From assembly GCA_018398765.1 (NCBI GenBank), contig JAHBMJ010002448.1, forward strand, positions 1 through 18,887: a stretch of DNA of 18,887 nucleotides. Direction: 5' to 3'. Source of the DNA: Chromera velia. Lineage: Eukaryota; Sar; Chromeraceae. Positions within the stretch are counted from its first letter, which is position 1; each line of letters begins with the position of its first letter. Under the pieces are notes generated by a model. The model saw only the letters and a list, made by a program, of their open reading frames with translations, was not told where the DNA came from and did not search any database. Positions 10,313 through 16,860 of this stretch are shown here, in pieces. Position numbers and translations under genes: made by a program.

Positions 10313-11177
10313 TCCCATTTTGGCGTGCTGTATGGTTAGCCTAGAAGCGATCGAGCTTTTTTCTGTACCTCTAGCTTTACCAACCCTGTCTTTCTCAACT
10401 TTCCAAATGTCTTTTTCTGCTCGACTCCGCACTCTTTCGTTGCCAAAGAAAGGCTTTCGTCTTAGCTTTTTCCCAGGGTTCTGTCTCGCCTTGCTTTCTC
10501 TACCTGACTCTGTCCCTCTCTTCAAACCCGTGCATGCATGCAGGTTTTGTGGCCTTACTGCAGAAAGGTACATGAGTGGCGTTGTAGTGCATTACACTCA
10601 GATGAGTGCATGTCTTTGTATTTCTCTCAAGAGCCAGACGATTGAACCCAAAGAACTTGCTGTATAAATGAAAGGGGCCGTGTGCCCCGCGTGTTCCTTT
10701 TGCATGGGATTGGTCGATCGATCGATCAAACAAACTATGTCAGAGTCACTTTAATTCACGCCTATACATAGTTGATAGGTTTAACTACTACCTTTTTCTA
10801 CGTAAACTTCTAGTAAGTGCCAGTGGTATAGGCAAAACTGCTTTAGGGAAATTTGTATAAGAAATTGATAAGAATTTAAATCCTAGCTATACTAGTAAAT
10901 TGATAAAAATTAGCCAGAGCCTAAGTGGTGGCTCACCGGCTTTAACCGTCTCAATTCAAATTCAATTCAAATAACAAAATTAATTTAAGTGAAATCAGTA
11001 ATTAATTAAAAACTCTTATAGAGAAATTCATGGGAATGAAATTGATATGATATGCAGTGTCACTACCAATGTGTATGAGAAATCTGACTCAAATTTCTTA
11101 ATATTCTAGTTAATATTTCGATCTAGATTTTGATCTAGTTGTATTTCGGTTTTTATATGAGAAATCAGCAGGATTTC

Positions 11178-11211
11178 CATAAGTTTCCTATAATTATATA
11201 GAAAACTTATG
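11178..11211. repeat. AT-rich hairpin (inverted repeat)
   Basis: CATAAGTTT pairs with AAACTTATG (9 bp). After one mismatch, CTATA pairs with TATAG around the loop ATTA. It is isolated in the non-coding left part of the AT-rich island and may be the core of a small palindromic element. Confidence 0.7.
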
Positions 11212-11584
11212 AAAAAATTATAGAATCCCTACGGAAATTCCTATACAATTATCTGGACATTCATTTCTTAAAAATTCTAATGACTGCCAGTGCTATACAA
11301 ATACTGACTGTTACCAGACTGTATCGCACAAGAAAATGCAATTCCACTTTGATTGCATTTGATGGTCTAGCTAGCTATAAGGTACAGATATAGGTTTTAA
11401 AAAGGTGTTTTCTAGGTTGTTTTAGAGATTCATGGGTTTTCTCTCAGAAATTTTCTGCAAATGTTTCCCTCTGGCTGGCTTCTAGCAGCTTTCCTGTCAA
11501 GTCCCCTTTAGAATGCCACCTGAACCGGCCTGATTTATTGCAGTGACCCACTCTTCGAGCCACTGCGCTGTCTGGAGTTGAGAG

Positions 11585-11615
11585 TAGTGACCATGTTTGA
11601 TTTGATTTGATTTGA
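11585..11615 (+). repeat. Left terminal inverted repeat of the hAT element
   Basis: 31 bp: tagtgaccatg then (tttga)4. It is identical to the reverse complement of 13156-13186. Confidence 0.92.
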
Positions 11616-11693
11616 TTTGATTTGCGGTAGGGCTTAAGCTCAAATCAAATATCCAGTCAGGGAGGACCTAGTGTTTAAAGACTTATCAAATAC

Positions 11694-11709
11694 GATCAAA
11701 TATTTGATC
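11694..11709. repeat. 16-bp perfect palindrome inside the left end of the hAT element
   Basis: GATCAAATATTTGATC is its own reverse complement. Its core TCAAATATTTGA resembles the hairpin near the right end. Confidence 0.85.
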
Positions 11710-12041
11710 AATATGACTTTCAACCTCAAATATGAAGGTCCTAAAAAAACTTTTGCAAGTACCGATCCGTCATGCATACTAATTTAAATAAAAAAACCTA
11801 AATCTTGATGGTTTGCTCTCAAAAAAAAAACGTTTTGAGCTGCACTGAAATTGACGTTTCACCCTCTTTTACTTTATACAGAGGTAAACCAATCAGCTGA
11901 ATGTTTTCCCGAACAGCTGTGTTAACTTTTCTGGTGCTGGAACATCTTTTACGGCCCCCTTTTTGAGCGTCTGCAAACATTTTACACCCCGTAAAGACAT
12001 GTCACACAATCCGACAGGGTCGAACGGGAAGAAGGAGGCAT

Positions 12042-12800
12042 TTGTTTTTAGAGCCGGGTACGCAAAAAAAATGTGCGACCACAAGAATCAAGTGCAATAT
12101 GCTGACCACTGACTTTCTGGCCAGTGCTGGCTGGCCTCATCTCATAGAAAACGAGGCATTGCAAAAGCTGGTCAAGGCACTGGACCCCCGCTACGATCTC
12201 CCGTCTGTGGATTGTTCTGTCAATCAAAGACAGGTTGAGAAAAGCAACGACCCGACGAGTGTCGATCACCCTCGACATATGGTTGCATTCAGGAAAGTCA
12301 GGGTTCCTCGCGATCATAATCTATTAGCTGCATATGCTGGAAGGGGGGCCGCTCCTGCAGGGCCCGGCGGGAGGACCAATTTGAAACCAAAGGAGGCGGC
12401 CGCAGACACAAATGCTGAGAAGGCTGGGGGAAAACTTCCCCCTCCTGAGAAAGTCATCACTCCGGGTGAGGAAGGCTACCGACCTCTCTATATTCACCTC
12501 CAATACAAGGGGCTTGTTGTCGGCCCTGGCGCGGCATAGAGGGTAACCGAACTTACCAACTCTGGATGCTTAGCTGCCCAGAAACAGGACGGTTCCAACA
12601 TCAACAGCAATAGCAAACGTGTGCGCGGTTCTCCGTCTCACCCCGTTGTCATCTCTCCGCAACCGAATAGAAGCCCAGGAGCACCCACTCCTGGAAAGCC
12701 GAAAAGCCAGAAAAAAAGCTCTCAGCAGCTCCCACCACCGATCGATTCGATTCACATTGAAGAAAGTGATCATGAAGAAGAGGAAAAGGAAGTGCCATAA
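12042..12800 (+). pseudogene. hAT transposase-derived reading frame with one in-frame TAG
   Basis: A frame of 252 codons plus stop runs from ATG 12042 to TAA 12798-12800, broken once by TAG at 12537-12539 (165 codons before it, 86 after). Residues 20-55 match the segment that in hAT/ZBED transposases follows the BED finger, with the motifs TTDFLAS, LIENEALQKLV and ALDPRYDLPS. The usual RNase-H-like catalytic region does not follow. Instead there is a GC-richer Ala/Gly/Pro-rich stretch (AGRGAAPAGPGG), then after the TAG a disordered Ser/Pro/Lys part ending in an acidic run (EESDHEEEEKEVP). An overlapping short frame (ATG 11999) suggests an upstream frameshift. The clean frame after the TAG argues for recent decay, read-through or a sequencing error. 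It could instead be an accessory protein of the element. The transposase resemblance rests on the short block only. Confidence 0.65.
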
Positions 12801-13125
12801 AGCTGAGTGATTGTCACCTCAATTTTGGTACGTGCTCTAACTTTATCGTATCAACAAAAAGTTATATGTAATTTCAAATCTATCAATGTTACGTTCTTAA
12901 TCTCTGTTAGTACTAGAGTGAGTCTCAGTGACTAGTGTATATACAGTGCCACACAGACATATTTTTTTTACGGAACTGATAAGTTATAATTTTATTTATA
13001 TTTTTTTAAATTTTTGAAACACACATAAGAAATGTTCTGATAACTATTGTCATGAGAAAAATGATCAGAGTGACAGTACGTCAGTAACTCAGTGAGGAAC
13101 CCTAAGAGGTTAACCTCAAATCTTA

Positions 13126-13148
13126 CCTCAAATATCAAATATTTGAGG
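13126..13148. repeat. Hairpin inside the right end of the hAT element
   Basis: CCTCAAATAT and ATATTTGAGG are reverse complements separated by CAA. It lies just inside the right terminal repeat and may be a transposase-binding site. Confidence 0.85.
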
Positions 13149-13155
13149 TTGAAGC

Positions 13156-13186
13156 TCAAATCAAATCAAATCAAACATGGTCACTA
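13156..13186 (-). repeat. Right terminal inverted repeat of the hAT element
   Basis: 31 bp ending catggtcacta. It is the exact reverse complement of 11585-11615, with four TCAAA units. Confidence 0.92.
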
Positions 13187-13212
13187 TCCCAGATTCTTAA
13201 TTCCTACGTTTC

Positions 13213-13455
13213 GATAGTAAATAGTAAAATAGTGGACTATTTACTATTTGATACAAAAGAAATAATCTACTATTTTAACTATTTTTATAGATGAGTCAGC
13301 ACAGAAAATCTTGCTATAAAATAGAAAACTATTTTACTATCTTCACTATTTTTATATTCATTTTACACTTTCATTCAGTCACTACGCAGTGTCACCAGAA
13401 ATAGTCAAAATAGTTGATTATTTTCACTATTTTTACTATAAATTTTACATCTATT
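13213..13455. repeat. AAATAGT/ACTATTT motif cluster, copy 1
   Basis: About 240 AT-rich bp with AAATAGT and its complement ACTATTT occurring many times in both orientations, directly outside the right end of the hAT element. The same motif cluster recurs at 16523-16663, which points to a dispersed element family. Confidence 0.75.
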
Positions 13456-13672
13456 TTACACTTTCACATCGATTTTCCCATTGTTTTCGACCTTGAAATT
13501 CTTCAAATTCAATTAATCCTGTAATGATCTGTCCCCTTCTTTTCCTTCGCCTTTCCCTCATCCTCTCTCTACTAATTTGAAGCCAGTCAGGCAGGTTGGG
13601 AGAGGCACCAAACAAAGTTGAATTCAAGTTGAGTGCCTGCTTCAGTGCTGCCAGTGCACGATAATCAGCCAT
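13451..13672 (-). CDS. Unassigned ORF, 73 codons
   Basis: A small ATG-to-stop frame begins MADYRALAALKQALNLNS and continues with a basic run (ERMRERRRKRRGQ). Its composition is more protein-like than the repeat-derived frames nearby, and it sits between the AT-rich island and the GGAA tract. I do not recognise it and see no domain. It may be a first exon of a minus-strand gene, a remnant, or chance. Evidence for expression is absent. Confidence 0.2.
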   Translation of the reverse strand: MADYRALAALKQALNLNSTLFGASPNLPDWLQISRERMRERRRKRRGQIITGLIEFEEFQGRKQWENRCESVK

Positions 13673-13759
13673 ACATAGCGGCGAAAGGTATGGAGAGAGG
13701 AAGAATGGGAAAAGCGGAAAACGGGACAGGAAAAGGAGAGGGAATCGAAGGACAGAACG

Positions 13760-14120
13760 AAAGGAGGAAGGAAGGAAGGAAGGAAGAAAGGAAGAAAGGA
13801 AGAAAGAAAGAAAGGAAGAAAGGAAGAAAGGACGGAAAGAAGGAAGGAAGGAAGGAAGGAAGGAAGGAACCAGGGGAAGGAAGGAAGGAACCAGGGGAAG
13901 GAAGGAAGGAAGGAAGCAGTGGAAGGAAGGAAAAAATCAAAGAAAGGAAGAAAGGGATTAAGGAAGGAAGGAAAGAAGGAAGGAAGGAAGGAAGGAAGGA
14001 AGGAAGAGAGGAAGGAAGGAAGGAAGGAAGGAAGGAAGGAAAGAAGGAAAGAAGGAACTAGAGAAAGGAAGGAGGGTACGAAGGAAGTAAGGAAGGAAGG
14101 AAGGAAAGAAAGAAGGAAAG
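13760..14120. repeat. (GGAA)n/(GAAA)n purine-rich repeat
   Basis: About 360 bp of GGAA/GAAA units with a few interruptions. A short phrase, ccaggggaaggaaggaa, appears twice near 13870-13905. The Lys/Glu/Gly/Arg and the opposite-strand Ser/Phe/Leu frames across it come from the repeat. Confidence 0.97.
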
Positions 14121-14124
14121 AAGA

Positions 14125-14665
14125 TGGAACTGCAGAAGAATCTCCTTTCTGTAAGAACAAGGGTCTGTGTTGCCAAGAAAAATGTCTGACAAGCTGTTGT
14201 GTAGATGGGGACAGAGGAAAGAAAGAGAGGCCTCGACTGGGGGGAGGATACACTCACTGCTCGTGCGGTGGAACTGCTGAGGAGTCTCCTTCCTGTCAGC
14301 ACGACGGCCCGTCTCGCCAAGGAAAACTGTCTGACATGCTGTTGTGTGGATGGGGAGAGCAGAAAAAAGAGAGGCCTCGACTGGGGGGAGGATATACTCA
14401 CTGCTCGTGCGGTGGAACTGCTGAGGAGTCTCCTTCCTGTCAGCACAACGGCCCGTCTCGCCAAGGGAAATCTCTGCCTCGCTGTTGTGTGGATGGGGAG
14501 AGCGGAAAAGAAAAAGAAACGTCGACTGGAGGATACACTCACTGCTTGTGCGGTGGAACTGCCGAGGAGTCTCCTTCCTGTCAGCACGAGAGCCTGTTTT
14601 GCCAAGGAAAAATGTTTGCCTCGCTTTTGTGAAGATGTGCAAAGAAGAAACGAGAGAGACGGGTG
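14125..14665. repeat. 144-bp minisatellite with Cys-rich coding potential, four copies
   Basis: Four head-to-tail units start at about 14125, 14270, 14414 and 14555 (spacings 145, 144 and 141 bp). The middle copies are most alike; the first and last diverge. Units are close to 48 codons, so several frames stay open on both strands. One plus frame reads GGTAEESPSCQH, then a Cys-rich part (CLTSCCVDG in copy 1) and GGGYTHCSC. Single-base length differences shift the frame inside copy 2 and restore it before copy 3, so continuous coding is doubtful. It may be decayed coding repeats or a non-coding minisatellite. Confidence 0.85.
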
Positions 14666-14980
14666 CCCTACAAGCATGGCACACTGTGCAAGCACGATGC
14701 ACAGCTTCAATGCTTCAAGCCACCTTCATGTCTACCTCAAAGGCAGGTTGACAGGCCGGCCGACAGGAGAAGGTTGCTTTACTCTGGGAAAAGCAACAAC
14801 AAGGATACACTCCCAAAAAAATCAGTGAATACGACGGAAGGAAAAATCGCAGCTGCACTGAAGCTACTCAGTGAACCACACAGGGGACGAATATGGACGA
14901 CTGTACGGGAAAGAGATGGAGCTCTGAATTCTGCAATGGAAACACTTGAACACTTCTCGAATCTCGATCCAAGCAGTTGA
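14663..14980 (+). CDS. Unassigned ORF, 105 codons, following the minisatellite
   Basis: The frame starts MPYKHGTLCKHDAQLQCF and ends with a complex-looking stretch (IAAALKLLSEPHRGRIW, then RERDGALNSAMETLEHF). The second half is not low-complexity and looks helical. I do not recognise the family. The start is arbitrary: the frame could be an exon joined upstream to the Cys-rich repeats. No promoter or splice evidence fixes it. Confidence that it is coding is low to moderate. Confidence 0.3.
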   Translation: MPYKHGTLCKHDAQLQCFKPPSCLPQRQVDRPADRRRLLYSGKSNNKDTLPKKSVNTTEGKIAAALKLLSEPHRGRIWTTVRERDGALNSAMETLEHFSNLDPSS

Positions 14981-15774
14981 GAGCCAACTTGAGGAATGAA
15001 GAGTACTGCAGAGTTACTGTCTGAGGAGTACTGAGGAGTTTCGGGAATTTTCGGGATGTTTCGGGAAACTCGGCGGCGTCGGCGTGCATGCATGCATGCG
15101 TCCTGCACGCGCGCCGCCATGCATTCATGCATGCACGGCCCGTACCTCCTAGCGTACCTCACCCAGATTGTCTGACCTTCATTACTGCTGGACCAGACCT
15201 GTATATATATAGCTGTCACCTGTTTAGCTCAAACACCAGCTTCGATCGCTAAATATGGAAGCAGACCGCTGGCGGCTGATCAAAAAGCCGTTAGCTGGAT
15301 CAAAATGGAATTGACCTTCAGGTTTCAAACATGCAGATTAATAGCTAATCGGAATTTGAAAGGCGTCTACAAGCGGTCTTGTCTTCCACGCAGCTTTTAT
15401 CCGCTTCCAGAAGCGTTCTTTTGTGTTCTTTTCTGCCTGTAGAGTAAGACTCTTCTGCTGCGAAAAGACTTCGATTGTGCAAAGAATGGCATTGGAGCAG
15501 GTGGAACCTACAGCAACCTTGCCGCATTCCATCCGGTTTAGAATGTGGACAGAAGTATGAACTTCAAAAACTGGCGTTCACGACATTGATCTTAGTAAGT
15601 TGCCTGCTAGTATGTTTTCTGCTCTCTAGGGCCCTTTTTTCACTTGTGCGCTTCCGCTTTGGCTTGTCGGTCGCTTTATTCTGTGTGGAAGCGTCCTCGC
15701 GGTGAGTCCTTATTGTGTCGCTTGATCCCGTCCCATTTGACTGTCGAAGATCCCTTGATTCTTGGGGTAGGAAA

Positions 15775-15776
<2 letters not shown>
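14981..15776. other. Unassigned intergenic region
   Basis: No recognised gene. It contains three TTTCGGGA repeats at about 15036-15070, a GC-rich patch with GCAT runs (15072-15135), and small frames without similarity (for example 15475-15705, plus, with a hydrophobic C-terminal part). The stretch from about 15240 to 15600 has mixed composition and could hold a small exon, but I cannot support one. Confidence 0.5.
15072..15135. repeat. GC-rich patch with interleaved inverted repeats and GCAT runs
   Basis: GGCGGCG pairs with CGCCGCC, and GTGCATGCATG pairs with CATGCATGCAC. The two pairings interleave, so both stems cannot form as nested hairpins. Confidence 0.6.
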
Positions 15777-15852
<76 letters not shown>

Positions 15853-15858
15853 TCTTTC

Positions 15859-15934
<76 letters not shown>

Positions 15935-15959
15935 GTCTCTCTGTCTCTCTGTCTGTCTG

Positions 15960-16002
<43 letters not shown>

Positions 16003-16015
16003 GCTCTCTCTCTCT
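15777..16015. repeat. (CT)n/(CTGT)n microsatellite, about 240 bp
   Basis: A long pyrimidine tract of CT units with CTGT blocks. The Ser/Leu and Arg/Glu frames across it are repeat translations. Confidence 0.97.
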
Positions 16016-16860
16016 TTTTGAGGCCTGCACGAGAATTTCTCCCCTTCGATCAATGCTCATTCAAACCCGGTTTTTGGCTCCCAAATTTTTTTTACTGGTC
16101 GCTAGTTCAAAGGGCCTTACTGGTGCTGTTTGGTGTCTTATCTCTTCAGTTTGTTTTGCACCTGCATGAAAATGCATCTGCAGAGAGGAAAAATGACTAG
16201 GGACAGTTTGTGATCGGCAAAAAAATGTGTCTGGTTGAATGTTTTCATGAATTTAGTCGATCGCCTTCGCATGGCGCTGCTCTCCGTTCAAGCTACGTTG
16301 CGTACGTTCTCGAGCAGACTATGTGTTGTTTAATGCCAGCCTGAGGCTTGATATACAACTGGAGAACTGATAGAAATCAACAGCAACTTGAAGGCGGTGG
16401 ACAAAGCAGAGCAGCTTGAAATTAAACTGATTGTCGTTTTTGGATGAACGAATCATGACATAACTTCCAATGGGTGGCTTTGACCGAGTGACTTCAAAGT
16501 TTATTGATTGACATTTAACATGAAAAATAGTTGAAATAGTAAAATAGTACTATTTGACTGTTTAAAATAGTTGAAATAGTCTTTTTTTTTACTATTTTCA
16601 CTATTTACTATCTAGTGTTAGCTAAAATAGTAAAAATAGTTGACTATTTTTATTATTTTACTAGTGTGCCGGTTCATAGATGTATACAATTTAACAAAAT
16701 CGAAGGACTATTCTTACTGATCGCTGGAGTGTTTATGTAGTCAGGCATTGCTTCGTTATGCCATGCAGTCATTATGCTATTGAACTACAAATTAGTACGA
16801 CCAATCTCAGATCCGAATTAAGAGTAATGGATGACAAGGGCGAAGGCCATCATCATGGCA
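16016..16860. other. Unassigned AT-leaning region downstream of the RF1 3' end
   Basis: No recognised gene. Its right end should contain the RF1 3' UTR (minus strand). Its middle holds the AAATAGT/ACTATTT cluster. Confidence 0.6.
16523..16663. repeat. AAATAGT/ACTATTT motif cluster, copy 2
   Basis: About 140 bp dominated by AAATAGT and ACTATTT in both orientations, including gaaaatagt-type and tactattttcactattt phrases also seen at 13213-13455. It ends at ctagtgtgccgg. It is probably a short inverted-repeat element or a solo transposon end. Confidence 0.75.

Larger units (their letters stand above)
6973..10739. other. 3.8-kb intergenic region, no recognisable gene
   Basis: I find no reading frame with recognisable protein similarity on either strand. 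The open frames here are Ser/Leu/Phe-rich or Arg/Glu-rich translations of pyrimidine or purine tracts. The stretch probably begins with the 3' UTR of the CCCH gene. Possible AATAAA polyadenylation signals occur at 8320, 8705 and near 9378, but none can be tied to a transcript. It contains CT, GCAT, CTG, GGGAA and CTT runs and a 28-bp minisatellite. GC content drops sharply at about 10,735, where the mobile-DNA island starts. Confidence 0.7.
11585..13186. mobile_element. hAT-type DNA transposon, probably defective
   Basis: The element is 1,602 bp. Its ends are perfect 31-bp inverted repeats (11585-11615 and 13156-13186), beginning TAGTGACCATG and continuing with four TTTGA units; the left copy has a fifth. 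The start TAGTG fits the YARNG terminal consensus of hAT elements. The interior encodes a fragment like the N-terminal part of hAT transposases. Palindromes containing TCAAATATTTGA lie inside both ends, as expected for transposase-binding subterminal repeats. The 8-bp target duplication expected for hAT is not seen: the left flank is gttgagag and the right flank tcccagat. I find neither the catalytic acidic residues nor the C-terminal dimerisation domain, so it is probably non-autonomous. Confidence 0.75.
10740..13500. mobile_element. AT-rich island of mobile or decayed DNA
   Basis: Base composition changes abruptly to AT-rich at about 10,740 and returns near 13,500. The interior holds a transposon with terminal inverted repeats (11585-13186), several palindromes, and an AAATAGT/ACTATTT motif array (13213-13455). 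The left part (10740-11584) has no coding potential that I can see but includes a strong hairpin at 11178-11211. The mix suggests nested or adjacent elements rather than one insertion. Confidence 0.7.

Noticed and set aside
10713-10727. GATC tetramer run near the edge of the AT-rich island
   Set aside because: It is a short self-complementary run. I saw no matching copy at the other edge that would make it a target duplication.
13633-14632. Long frames across the GGAA tract on both strands
   Set aside because: GGAA and GAAA repeats stay open in several frames. The complementary Ser/Phe/Leu frames show the same repeat origin.
15644-16200. Ser/Leu-rich plus frames and Arg/Glu-rich minus frames
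   Set aside because: They are products of the CT/CTGT microsatellite.
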